Source: Deltaproteobacteria bacterium (GTDB lineage: Bacteria > Myxococcota_A > Polyangia > Polyangiales > Polyangiaceae). Taken from it: a stretch of 64,000 nt of DNA. Made by a program: the position numbers and the translations under genes. The notes below the pieces were generated by a model. That model did no database searches. It had not been told where the DNA came from and saw only the letters and a list, made by a program, of their open reading frames with translations. Positions 55,359-63,362 of this stretch are shown here, one piece after another. Each line of letters opens with the position of its first letter. Positions within the stretch are counted from its first letter, which is position 1. The stretch is taken from positions 62,001-126,000 of the forward strand of contig JACRCQ010000022.1 of the NCBI GenBank assembly GCA_016218915.1, written 5' to 3'.

Positions 55359-56104
55359 CGCGCGAGACGGGAGTCGATTCGGTGAGAGGCTCCCACCACA
55401 GGGTGGTGAACCACTTCTTCCATGACTTTCACGGGGAGATCTCGACCATCATCATGTGCATCGGCGCAGTACGCGATGGAATCGGCGGCGAGATCTCCCC
55501 TCCGCAGCGCGAGACGCTGGAGCGCGCGATCGACAACTGCGAGCAGATGGTGCGCCTGATCAACAACTATCGGGATCGGACCCAGATGGAAGAGGGGACG
55601 TACCCACGCGTGCCGGAGGAGGTCGACCTGTCCGAGGCGATGCGACAGCTGGCGGTGGCGACGCAGCCGTTTGCGCGCGAGCGCAACGTGAAGCTCGAGA
55701 TTCGCGGCGATGGGCTGCCGAAGGTGAGATTTCGAGCGGCGCTGCTGGGCAGGGTGCTCGAGAACCTGCTCCTGCAGGTCATCGAGAATACGCCTGCGAG
55801 GGCGGGGGTCGAGGTGCAGGCGAGGATCGCGGAGCGCAAGCTCGAGGTCCGCGTGCGGTTCGAGGGCGAGGAGCTCGACGAGGAGCAGGCGCCGAGCGTG
55901 TTCGATCCGGTGAGGCAGGCAACGCTGGGGCTTCGGTTGGGGCGCGGCTACACGCTGCTCTTCTGCAAGGAAGCGATCAGCTATCTGGGCGGGGACATCC
56001 GCATCACTCCATGGAAAGGGCGTGGCAACGAGCTTGTCGCGCGGGTAGCTTTCGAGGAACAGGGCGGCAACGAGACGGCAGAAGCGACGGACGCCACGAG
56101 GTGA
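55355..56104 (+). CDS. Degenerate histidine-kinase-like protein
   Basis: The predicted protein has 249 residues from the ATG at 55355, with GGAGGGGGG before it and a 4-base overlap with the protease stop. HDFHGE (His23) resembles a phosphoacceptor H-box and residues 20-75 look like a dimerisation helix pair. The ATPase domain is poor: in the N-box (ENLLLQVIENTP) the catalytic Asn position is Gln, and no DxGxG box is seen. It may be a pseudokinase or phosphotransfer/scaffold protein, or a member of the HPt/Spo0B-type class. The downstream receiver gene suggests a joint pathway. Confidence 0.65.
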   Translation: MTRETGVDSVRGSHHRVVNHFFHDFHGEISTIIMCIGAVRDGIGGEISPPQRETLERAIDNCEQMVRLINNYRDRTQMEEGTYPRVPEEVDLSEAMRQLAVATQPFARERNVKLEIRGDGLPKVRFRAALLGRVLENLLLQVIENTPARAGVEVQARIAERKLEVRVRFEGEELDEEQAPSVFDPVRQATLGLRLGRGYTLLFCKEAISYLGGDIRITPWKGRGNELVARVAFEEQGGNETAEATDATR

Positions 56105-56109
56105 GTGCG

Positions 56110-56523
56110 ATGGATAAAAAAGCCAGAATCTACATGGTAGATGACGACACCTACCTGGTGCAGGTGGTGCAATGGGTGTTCGAAGCGGAGGGCTACGAGT
56201 TCTTCTCGGCGCACTGTGCGAAGGACGCTCTGGAGAACGTCGACAAGGTCAACCCGGATCTGATCATCCTCGACGTGATGATGGAGGACGTGGTCGCGGG
56301 CTTCCGGGTGCTCAACGCGCTTCGCAACGGAGAGGATGCCGCGCGCAACGCGAGATACGCGAAGGTTCCGATCCTGATGTTCACCAGCATCCAGCAGAGG
56401 ACCAAGATGAAGTTCTCCCAGGATGCGGGCACGGCACTGCTTCCCACGGACGCGTTCGTCGAGAAGCCTGTGCAGCCCAAGCTCTTGCTGGAGAAGGTCG
56501 CCGAGCTGTTGAGCAAGAGGTAG
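56110..56523 (+). CDS. Single-domain response regulator (receiver)
   Basis: The predicted protein has 137 residues, probably from the ATG at 56110 with GAGG upstream. A GTG in a GTGA overlap with the preceding stop is an alternative. Receiver residues are complete: acidic DDD at 11-13, phosphoacceptor Asp55 (LIILDVM), MFTS and VEKP (the invariant Lys). There is no output domain. Its partners are likely the kinases on both sides. It may act by protein binding, for example on the hydrogenase regulators or motility. Confidence 0.88.
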   Translation: MDKKARIYMVDDDTYLVQVVQWVFEAEGYEFFSAHCAKDALENVDKVNPDLIILDVMMEDVVAGFRVLNALRNGEDAARNARYAKVPILMFTSIQQRTKMKFSQDAGTALLPTDAFVEKPVQPKLLLEKVAELLSKR

Positions 56524-56573
56524 GAAGCCGGGGCAACGGCGCCGGCGCTTCATCCAGCCCCGTCTGAGCAGGC

Positions 56574-58655
56574 ATGGAAAGAAAAAAGCAGGCTCCGGAA
56601 GCACTCGCCCGCCCCGTCCGCCCGTGGGCGCGGCCGTTTCTCAGCGTGCGCTGGACGTTGTTCACCGTGCTCGCCCTGCTCACCCTCGGCGGCGGCGGCA
56701 TGTCGATCTTCCTCGGCTACAACCTCACCTCGGAAGCGGTCATCGGCGAAGCCCAGCGCCGCGTCGAGCTCGACATCATGAGCGCCTGGGCGAGCTATCG
56801 CCACGAGCTCGACCGCGTCAGCCTCGTGGTCAAGCTCGTTTCCCAGACCCAGAAGACCCACGACCTTCTCACGCGAAATGTGGTGGATCGCGACTGGGCA
56901 AGATCGCGCGTCGAGGACTTCCGTCGTCAGTACGGGCTCGACGTGCTGACGATCGTGAGCCCGGACGGCAAGATCGTGCTGCGCACGCGCTTCCCCTACC
57001 GATCGGGCGACAACGTGTACTCCGACCCGGTGGTCCAGCGGGCACTCAAGGGACAGTCCAGCGCGGGCACCGTGCTCATCCCGGCCGAGGTGCTCGACAT
57101 CGAGGGGCAATTCCTGCGCGACCAGGCGTTCATGGAGTTCAAGGAGACTCCCATGGCCGCCCAGACGAACAAGACCGTCGAGACCGACGGCATGATGCTC
57201 AAGGCGGCCGAGCCGGTCTTCGACTCGTCGAACCACGTCATCGGGCTGGTGTACGGCGGCGTGCTGCTCAACCGCAACTACTCCATTCCCGATGGCATTC
57301 GCGAGACGATCTTCAAGAACGAGAAGTACAAGGGCAAGACCCTGGGGACCGTGACGATCTTCCAGGGCGACCTGCGCATCGCCACCAACGTGCTCAACCA
57401 GAACGGCACGCGCGCCATCGGCACACGCGTCTCCAAGATCGTGCGCGACCAGACCCTGGAGAACGGCCTTCCCTATTACGACCGCGCATTCGTGGTCAAC
57501 GACTGGTACCTGACCGCCTATGATCCGATCCGCGATCCGGACGATCGGGTCATTGGCATCCTGTACGTCGGCATCCTCGAGCAGAAGTTCATCGACTACA
57601 AGACCAAGCTCACCCAGTCGTTCGTGGGGCTGATGGGCATCGGCGTGCTCATCGCGCTGGTGGTGGCGCTGTCCTTCGCCGTGTGGCTGTCGGCGCCGAT
57701 CAAGCGTCTGACGATGGTGGCGCACGAGCTGTCGGACGGGAACTTCAAGGCGCGCGTGCACCTGGGACGCGAGATGTTCAAGGAGATCCGACGTCTGAAT
57801 CTCACGTTCAACCAGATGGCGGACACGGTGGTCCACCGGGGCGACGAGCTTGCGCGCATGAATGCGCAGCTGGAGCGGTCGAACCAGGAGCTGACGCAGC
57901 TCAACGAGAACTACATGGACATGCTTCAGTTCGTCACGCACGAGCTCAAGTCCCCGCTCGCGTCCACCACGTTCAGCCTCGCCGCCATCAAGCACGGCTA
58001 CTTCGGCGCGGTGAGCCCGGAGCAGCTCAAGGTCATCGACTCGGTCGAGAAGAACGTCGAGTACCTCAACGAGATGATTCTCAACTACCTGAACCTGGCG
58101 CGCATCGAGCGCGGGGAGCTCGACTTCACCCCCGAGCGCTTTGCGATCCGGACCGAGGTCATCGACCCGATGCTCGAGCAAGTCCGCCGGCAGCTGGAAG
58201 CCGCGGACATGACCCTCGAGTGCGACGTGCCCTCTGGGGTTCAGGTGGAGGGCGAGGCGACGCTGCTCAAGATCGTGATCGACAACCTGTTGAGCAACGC
58301 GATCAAGTACGGAAAGAAGGGTTCGAAGGTTACGATCCACTACGAGCTGCGAAAGGACGGCATGCATCGGTTCCGCGTGCACAACGAAGGACGCGGCATT
58401 CCAGAGGAGGACATCCGCAAGCTCTTCAAGAAGTTCTCCCGTCTCGCCGTCTCCGAGCTGCGCGCGAAGAAGGGCACAGGCCTGGGCCTGTTCATCACGC
58501 ACGCCATCATCCAGAAGCACGGTGGGCGGATCTGGGTGGAGTCCAAGGAAGGGGACTGGACGGAGTTCGTGTTCGAGCTTCCGCCGAAGATGCCGAAGCA
58601 CCTGGCCACGGAGACGCCGACGCTCGAGGTGGGAGAAGCTACCGAGCCGCTTTGA
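56574..58655 (+). CDS. Membrane sensor histidine kinase (dCache-HAMP)
   Basis: 693 residues. TM1 is about 27-49 and TM2 about 350-370, with a periplasmic dCache sensor of about 300 residues between them (ending DDRVIGILYVGILEQKF). HAMP and a coiled coil follow (about 371-450), then the H-box THELKSPL (His456) and an ATPase domain with NLLSNAIKYG, GRGIPEED, and GTGLGLFI. All catalytic boxes are present, so it is an active kinase. The receiver protein just upstream is the obvious partner. The sensed ligand is unknown. Overlaps etfA tail-to-tail by 17 bp. Confidence 0.92.
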   Translation: MERKKQAPEALARPVRPWARPFLSVRWTLFTVLALLTLGGGGMSIFLGYNLTSEAVIGEAQRRVELDIMSAWASYRHELDRVSLVVKLVSQTQKTHDLLTRNVVDRDWARSRVEDFRRQYGLDVLTIVSPDGKIVLRTRFPYRSGDNVYSDPVVQRALKGQSSAGTVLIPAEVLDIEGQFLRDQAFMEFKETPMAAQTNKTVETDGMMLKAAEPVFDSSNHVIGLVYGGVLLNRNYSIPDGIRETIFKNEKYKGKTLGTVTIFQGDLRIATNVLNQNGTRAIGTRVSKIVRDQTLENGLPYYDRAFVVNDWYLTAYDPIRDPDDRVIGILYVGILEQKFIDYKTKLTQSFVGLMGIGVLIALVVALSFAVWLSAPIKRLTMVAHELSDGNFKARVHLGREMFKEIRRLNLTFNQMADTVVHRGDELARMNAQLERSNQELTQLNENYMDMLQFVTHELKSPLASTTFSLAAIKHGYFGAVSPEQLKVIDSVEKNVEYLNEMILNYLNLARIERGELDFTPERFAIRTEVIDPMLEQVRRQLEAADMTLECDVPSGVQVEGEATLLKIVIDNLLSNAIKYGKKGSKVTIHYELRKDGMHRFRVHNEGRGIPEEDIRKLFKKFSRLAVSELRAKKGTGLGLFITHAIIQKHGGRIWVESKEGDWTEFVFELPPKMPKHLATETPTLEVGEATEPL

Positions 58656-59607
58656 TGCCGGCGATGAGCTCTGGGACTGCGGTGAACAGGTCGCCGACGA
58701 GACCGTAGTCGGCCACCTGGAAGATCGGCGCCTCAGGATCCTTGTTGACGGCCACGATGACCTTGGAGCCCTTCATGCCGGCCAGGTGCTGGATGGCGCC
58801 GGAGATGCCGAACGCGAAGTACAGATCGGGCGCCACGATCTTGCCGGTCTGCCCTACCTGCAAGTCTGCAGGCGCAAACCCCGCGTCGCACGATGCACGC
58901 GTGGCACCGAGCGCTGCGGACATCAGGTCGGCCAGGGGACCGAGCGTGGACTCGAACTTGTCCTTCACGCCCCGGCCTCCCGACACGATCACGCGGGCGT
59001 CGGTGAGCTCGGGACGTGCGCTCTTGACCTGGTCGAACGAGAGGAACTCGATGCGATCGGCGCCTGCGCTGGGAGGCTGCGCAGCCACGGTCTCGACCGG
59101 CGAGCTTCCGCCTGAGGGCTCAGCGGCCGTGAACTCGGACTGGCGGACGGTGACGGCCTGGATGGGAGTCGTGAGCTTGGCGATGCCATAGGCGTTGCCG
59201 GCGAACATCGGGCGCCGGTAGGTGAGAGCGCCGCCTTCGGGGATCACGGCGGAGATGTCAGCGGCATAGCCGGCATCGAGCTTGGCTGCGACGCGCGGAA
59301 TGAGGTCTTTGCCGAAGCCGGTGGCTGTGGCGACCACGACGCTGTAGCCCTTGGCGATCTCGGCCACGGTGGGGGCGAAGTGCTCGCAGACATAGCCCTT
59401 GCACGAGGAGATCTCGGCGGTGAGGACCTTGGCAGCGCCGAAGCCGGTGACCCCGGCAGCAGCGCCGGCAGCACCCTGGCCGATCACGAGGATGTCAAAG
59501 GTTCCACCGATGGCGGCAGCCGCGGTGCGAGCGAATGTGACGGCCGACAGAGTGCCTTTGCGGACCTTGCCTTCGGCGAGCTCTGCAACGATTAGAATGT
59601 TTCCCAT
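58639..59607 (-). CDS. etfA: Electron transfer flavoprotein alpha subunit
   Basis: 322 residues. The C-terminal FAD-binding domain carries [33 protein letters not shown] and [21 protein letters not shown], the conserved features of EtfA. The N-terminal domain is typical. EtfAB shuttles electrons from acyl-CoA and other dehydrogenases to the quinone pool. It is cotranscribed with etfB (20 bp apart) and convergent with the kinase. Confidence 0.95.
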   Translation of the reverse strand: MGNILIVAELAEGKVRKGTLSAVTFARTAAAAIGGTFDILVIGQGAAGAAAGVTGFGAAKVLTAEISSCKGYVCEHFAPTVAEIAKGYSVVVATATGFGKDLIPRVAAKLDAGYAADISAVIPEGGALTYRRPMFAGNAYGIAKLTTPIQAVTVRQSEFTAAEPSGGSSPVETVAAQPPSAGADRIEFLSFDQVKSARPELTDARVIVSGGRGVKDKFESTLGPLADLMSAALGATRASCDAGFAPADLQVGQTGKIVAPDLYFAFGISGAIQHLAGMKGSKVIVAVNKDPEAPIFQVADYGLVGDLFTAVPELIAGIKAAR

Positions 59608-59627
59608 GGTGCTTGCTCCTTGTCGCC

Positions 59628-60455
59628 TCAGAGGACCTTCGCCTCGTTCTTGAGCTTGTCGACCAGCTCCGCCACGTCCTTGACCTTCTTGCCGGCAGCA
59701 CGCCCCTTGGGCGGCTCGAAGCGCGGGTACTGGATGCGCAGCGCGGTATCGGTCGCGAGATCCGCCAGCTTGAGGACCGCCATGGGCTTCTTCTTGGCTT
59801 GCATGATCGCGGGCAAGGGAGCGAAGCGGACGCCTTCGTTGTACTTGAAGTCGGCCTTGGTGAGCTTGGAGTAGACGCTAGCGGGCGCCACGATCCGAAG
59901 ATCGACCGTGACCACGGCGGGCAGGCGGACCTTCAGGTTGATCACGCCGCCATCGACCTCGCGTCCGACGAGCAGCGCTTCGCCGTCTTCCTTGATCATC
60001 GCTGCGGACGTCGCCATGGGCCAGCCGAGCAGCTCGGCGAGGATCTGGCCTACCTGGTTGGTGTCGCCGTCGACAGCCTGTTTGCCAAGCAGCACCAGAT
60101 CGGGCTTCTCCTGCTCGACGAGCTTCTTGAGCGCGCGAGCGACGAGCCAACCGTCGAGCTGGTCATCCTCGGCCTCGACGCGAATCGCGCGGTCAGCGCC
60201 GGTCGCGAGCATGGCTCGGAGCGTGATCTCGCACTCCTTGGGACCGAAGGTAACGACGACCACTTCGCCAGCGCGCGTCTTGGGTTTGGTTCCGTCCTCG
60301 GTGAGCCGGAGCGCGGTCTCGACCGCGTACTCGTCGAAGGGGTTGGGCTTCCACTCGAGCCCCGTGGTCTCCACCTTCTTTCCATCGGCCGTGACCTTGA
60401 CCTTGTTGGCGTTGTCAGGGTCGGCAACGCGCTTGAGCGGTACGAGAACTTTCAC
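59628..60455 (-). CDS. etfB: Electron transfer flavoprotein beta subunit
   Basis: The predicted protein has 275 residues. The GTG at 60455 is chosen because AAGGAGG lies 8 bases before it and the protein then begins VKVLVPLKRVADPDN, as in EtfB. AMP site and GD.R motifs are visible in VLLGKQAVDGDTNQVGQILA. The NPFDEYAVETALRL segment is close to the classical acyl-CoA-dehydrogenase-linked EtfB group rather than clearly bifurcating. An upstream in-frame ATG at 60527 would add a poor leader. Confidence 0.94.
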   Translation of the reverse strand: MKVLVPLKRVADPDNANKVKVTADGKKVETTGLEWKPNPFDEYAVETALRLTEDGTKPKTRAGEVVVVTFGPKECEITLRAMLATGADRAIRVEAEDDQLDGWLVARALKKLVEQEKPDLVLLGKQAVDGDTNQVGQILAELLGWPMATSAAMIKEDGEALLVGREVDGGVINLKVRLPAVVTVDLRIVAPASVYSKLTKADFKYNEGVRFAPLPAIMQAKKKPMAVLKLADLATDTALRIQYPRFEPPKGRAAGKKVKDVAELVDKLKNEAKVL

Positions 60456-60983
60456 GGGTCTGACCTCCTTGCGAGGGAAATGGCTTGGATTGACCGGAAG
60501 AAAAGCTACACGACCGAATAGAGCCATCCGCCAGGGGCGTCAACGGCGGCACGAATCGGAGCCGGTTTACGTCACGATGCGTACGAGCACGGCTCAATTC
60601 AGGCCAGAAAGCAGGCGACGCACGGGCCAAGAAGGCACATGTCACGATTGGTTCTAGCCGGAGCCTGTGGACGCCTCCTCGGCGCGCAGCGCGCAGCGCG
60701 CATGCGAGATTGGAAATGGCGTTGTCACTATGCGATTTCGGGGAGAAGCCATGAATTCGATTGCGATGGCCACCGCGCTCGTCGTAGCGATAGGGGTGCT
60801 GGCCCTTCACCGCAATCGCTGATGGCAGCGTCTCGAGGTCGTGCATCGTGAAGGCCGCCTGAACCTCGTCCCGGAACGGATCCGGACAGGCGTTGTATAC
60901 GCATTCGGTCAGCGTGCCCTGCCACGGCGACCGGGTGGCGGGAGACTGGAAATCCGGAGCGACTGCGGCTAGGTTCCGCGGTC
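60456..60983. other. Intergenic region with a 23-codon ORF
   Basis: This 528-bp stretch lies between divergent genes and must contain the etfBA promoter. A plus-strand ORF at 60751-60822 (MNSIAMATALVVAIGVLALH and three more residues) follows GGGGAGAAGCC and could encode a single-helix membrane micropeptide. Three GCGCGCA heptamers lie at 60682-60702. Otherwise nothing is recognised. Confidence 0.4.
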
Positions 60984-61913
60984 GTGTCGGAAGCGGGTTC
61001 CAACGAATCGAAGAACGGCAGCTGGGTGCTGCTCGTGGCAGCGCTCGCGGTGGGTATTGGCAGCCACCAGCTCATTCCGGCTCTGCGAGACGGATCGACG
61101 TGGGCGTTGATCACGACGACGGTCGGGGTCTATGGGCTGGGCAATGCGGTATGGGCGCTGATCCGGCAGCGCAAGGCGCCCTCGGCGATATGGCCTGCGT
61201 GGCCGGCAGCGCTGATGGCGGTAGCGACCCTGGCGGCCGGGGCGGCGGGCGGTGCCTCGCTGCGCCAGAAGACCGACGAAGCGAACCTGTTCGTGGACAA
61301 GGCATTTTCCGGGCAGGAGAGAGACACGGAGCATGCGGCGATCCAGACCGCGTATTTCCGCTATGTCGGGTACGGGACCGGGCGCACCTGCGCTGCGGTG
61401 GGCCTCGGGTTGGGCGCGGTGTCGCTCGCGCTTGCGCTGGCGTCGCTGGAGCGGGCACGAAGAGCGCAACGCAAGCGGAGCACCGAGAAAGAGACGGGGC
61501 CCAGCGCTGCGACCCTGTGGATCGGGGTGTGCGGCGTGATGGGTGCAGCGGCGTTGGCTGCGAACGTGGCGGCGATACGGCGTCCGGTGCCCGCGGCCGA
61601 GGATCCCGAGATCGCAGAGGCTGCGCTGATCACGCGGAGGTTTGACTCGGGCGACGTAGCCGGGGCGTGCCGGGTGCTGGAGCCTGCGCTGGAGAGCTCG
61701 AAGGCAGCCGCAGAGGCGCTGGGGCGTCGGTTGCCAGACCTCGCTCGGGGAGCGAAGCAGTGCGTGGACTTCGAGCTGGGCAAGGCGAAGAAGCTGGGTC
61801 CCGGGGGATGCGAGTCGGTGGTGGGGCTGATCGGGCCGATGCGCTTCGTTCAGGTGGCTGGAGCGCAGGAGGCGGTAGCGGCGGCATGTCCGGTGGCTGA
61901 GGAGCCGCGATAG
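60984..61913 (+). CDS. Membrane protein, four predicted helices
   Basis: 309 residues starting at GTG 60984. Hydrophobic segments at about 13-30, 43-60, 70-90 and near 130-155 and 175-200 suggest four or five transmembrane helices, followed by a soluble C-terminal region from about 215 with repeated Ala/Glu/Leu helices. No family motif is seen. The stop codon lies inside the hairpin listed next. Function unknown. Confidence 0.62.
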   Translation: MSEAGSNESKNGSWVLLVAALAVGIGSHQLIPALRDGSTWALITTTVGVYGLGNAVWALIRQRKAPSAIWPAWPAALMAVATLAAGAAGGASLRQKTDEANLFVDKAFSGQERDTEHAAIQTAYFRYVGYGTGRTCAAVGLGLGAVSLALALASLERARRAQRKRSTEKETGPSAATLWIGVCGVMGAAALAANVAAIRRPVPAAEDPEIAEAALITRRFDSGDVAGACRVLEPALESSKAAAEALGRRLPDLARGAKQCVDFELGKAKKLGPGGCESVVGLIGPMRFVQVAGAQEAVAAACPVAEEPR

Positions 61914-61927
61914 CCGGGGGCGGCTCC
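61901..61927 (+). terminator. REP-like hairpin at the end of the membrane protein gene
   Basis: GGAGCCGC at 61901-61908 pairs with GCGGCTCC at 61920-61927 (8-bp arms, 11-base loop). The loop includes the stop codon. A second half-copy, GCGGCTCC, follows at 61941-61948. It resembles the element at 26571 and may act as a terminator or mRNA stabiliser. Confidence 0.5.
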
Positions 61928-61955
61928 ATGCCCCGCGGGGGCGGCTCCGAGCCGG

Positions 61956-62007
61956 TTTGACTCGTTTCGACTCAGATTGACTGCAGTCAAAACAACTTGA
62001 CTCGACT
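61956..62007. promoter_or_regulatory. Phased TYGACT operator array before the RHH gene
   Basis: TTGACT or TCGACT starts at 61957, 61967, 61977 and 61997, exactly one DNA turn apart with one slot empty; another TCGACT is at 62002. The third unit belongs to the perfect palindrome TTGACTGCAGTCAA (61977-61990). This is the pattern of a cooperative ribbon-helix-helix repressor site, and the next gene encodes such a protein. Confidence 0.55.
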
Positions 62008-62035
62008 GGATTCGGTGCACTACCGTCCCGGGCCG

Positions 62036-62278
62036 ATGGGAGACGTCCAGGTCACGATCCGGCTTCCCGGTGAAGTGCTCGCGCGCGTGGACAAGCTCGT
62101 CCATTCCGCAGCCCAAAGCGGGAACCCGCTCATCGCGAGGCTTTCGCGCTCGCAGATGATGCGCGCGATCGTGCAGCTCGGCATCGAGCGAGCCGAAGGG
62201 CACTACGCCGCGCTGGTCGCGACGTCGAGCCAGCCTGCTCCGATCAGGGACACGAAGGGCAGAAAGCCGAGACGGTAA
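62036..62278 (+). CDS. Ribbon-helix-helix DNA-binding protein
   Basis: The predicted protein has 80 residues from the ATG at 62036 (an in-frame TTG at 61997 lies inside the operator). MGDVQVTIRLPGEVLARVDK is the beta-strand plus helix of an RHH (MetJ/Arc/CopG-type) domain, and SRSQMMRAIVQLGIERAE the second helix. Basic tail GRKPRR. Probably autoregulates through the TYGACT array. It may be an antitoxin with the small gene just downstream as its partner. Confidence 0.72.
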   Translation: MGDVQVTIRLPGEVLARVDKLVHSAAQSGNPLIARLSRSQMMRAIVQLGIERAEGHYAALVATSSQPAPIRDTKGRKPRR

Positions 62279-62305
62279 GTGCGGCTGCGAGGAGGGACTC
62301 GAACC

Positions 62306-62500
62306 ATGACAAGCCGTCGAGATCGGAGCTTCAAGCTCAAGACCGCGCGCGTTTCATCGCCCCTTCGGGCGAGCGGCCTGGGGTCGCATACCGGCAAGGC
62401 CGCGAAGTGGTACGTACGTGCGCTGGCCGATGACCTGTTCCGGCTCAGGGCACGGTTCGATCTGATGGCGACAGGCGGTGTGATCCCGCGGACGACGTAG
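62306..62500 (+). CDS. Small basic protein, 64 aa
   Basis: The ATG at 62306 is preceded by GGAGGG at 9 bases. The predicted protein is MTSRRDRSFKLKTARVSSPL followed by a helix with WYVRALADDLFRLRAR. It is basic, has codon use like its neighbours and lies 27 bp after the RHH gene, so it may be cotranscribed as the partner of a regulator or toxin-antitoxin pair. Not recognised; it could also be a chance ORF. Confidence 0.4.
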   Translation: MTSRRDRSFKLKTARVSSPLRASGLGSHTGKAAKWYVRALADDLFRLRARFDLMATGGVIPRTT

Positions 62501-62514
62501 CGCTTCCTATCGGG

Positions 62515-62587
62515 TGGGCCAACCGGGACTCGAACCCGGGACCGACGGATTAAAAGTCCGCAGCTCTACCAACTGAGCTATTGGCCC
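62515..62587 (-). tRNA. tRNA-Lys (TTT anticodon)
   Basis: 73 nt on the minus strand. The acceptor stem is GGGCCAA/TTGGCCC, the D-arm AGCTCAGTTGGTAGAGC, the anticodon loop contains CTTTTAA with anticodon TTT, and the T-arm is CCGGGTTCGAGTCCCGG. CCA is not encoded. All stems pair well. The adjacent accessory genes agree with tRNA genes being insertion sites. Confidence 0.95.
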
Positions 62588-62840
62588 GACAAACGGAGCG
62601 CTCTTGTGCCACAACTCGCTCCCTTTGTCGACAATACTGAACGGCCCACCAACTGTAGGCATGCTGCGAGTGGTTCGGGCTCGGCCGGGGCACGCCACAC
62701 TCCTGAACGCCCATCCTGCACCGCGTGGCTTCAGCGAATGCAACGGCGCAGCTCGTCGGGAGCGAGGACACCCGTTCCACAAGACGCCGCCGAGCTTGCG
62801 CCGACTGGCGAGATCGCCTCCAATGGCAGGCTAGGACGCC

Positions 62841-63362
62841 ATGACACCAGACCTGAAGCAATCCATCGCTGCCCGCGGGAGGAGCCTCCAGAAGAGGCTC
62901 CACGAACGGGTGGCGGAGCCGATCGCCGCTGCCATGGAGGCGAAGAGACTCTTCGAGGACGCTGCGGACGAATCGCACACGCGTTGGCTAACGCTGGAGC
63001 TCACGGGATACGGCGACGTGGTAGCCGCCACGCCGTTGCACCAGGTCCTGCGGGTGGCGCCTGGCGATCGGTTGGCTGTGCACGTTACGGCCTACCGAAC
63101 GCAGCGCGGATGCGACGCTTCGTCTGGGCGACCTCAGGGCGAGTTCCGCCACTTTTTCGTGGAGTCATTGAGCGAGTTGGTGGCCGCGCGCGATCGTCTG
63201 GCCAAGTCGGCGAGCGGGGTTTCCGTCCTGCTCACGTTCCGGCCCCAGTTGGGAGACACGAGTTATCCGACGACCGGTGAGTTCAGCCGAGACGTATTTG
63301 ACAGAATTCTGGCTGGTTTCCTGGCAGCGCTCCACCTTCAGTTGGGAAACCTTCCCCAGTGA
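62841..63362 (+). CDS. AbiTii-like abortive-infection protein
   Basis: 173 residues. The AbiTii-like segment is AKRLFEDAADESHTRWLTLE followed by LTGYGD, resembling the 'L.kal.lA..l.d..l..Wl.lEL.GY' pattern of AbiTii proteins. It starts without an obvious Shine-Dalgarno. The family is linked to phage defence by abortive infection. Its stop overlaps the next gene (GTGA), suggesting a two-gene module. Low-level confidence in the family name. Confidence 0.55.
   Translation: MTPDLKQSIAARGRSLQKRLHERVAEPIAAAMEAKRLFEDAADESHTRWLTLELTGYGDVVAATPLHQVLRVAPGDRLAVHVTAYRTQRGCDASSGRPQGEFRHFFVESLSELVAARDRLAKSASGVSVLLTFRPQLGDTSYPTTGEFSRDVFDRILAGFLAALHLQLGNLPQ

Noticed and set aside
56550-58601. 683-codon minus-strand frame opposite the histidine kinase
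   Set aside because: Shadow of a kinase with all catalytic boxes.
62285-62360. Possible second tRNA or attachment-site copy
   Set aside because: GGGACTCGAACC matches the T-arm of tRNA-Lys, but the T stem and the acceptor stem do not pair and the match is only 12 bases.
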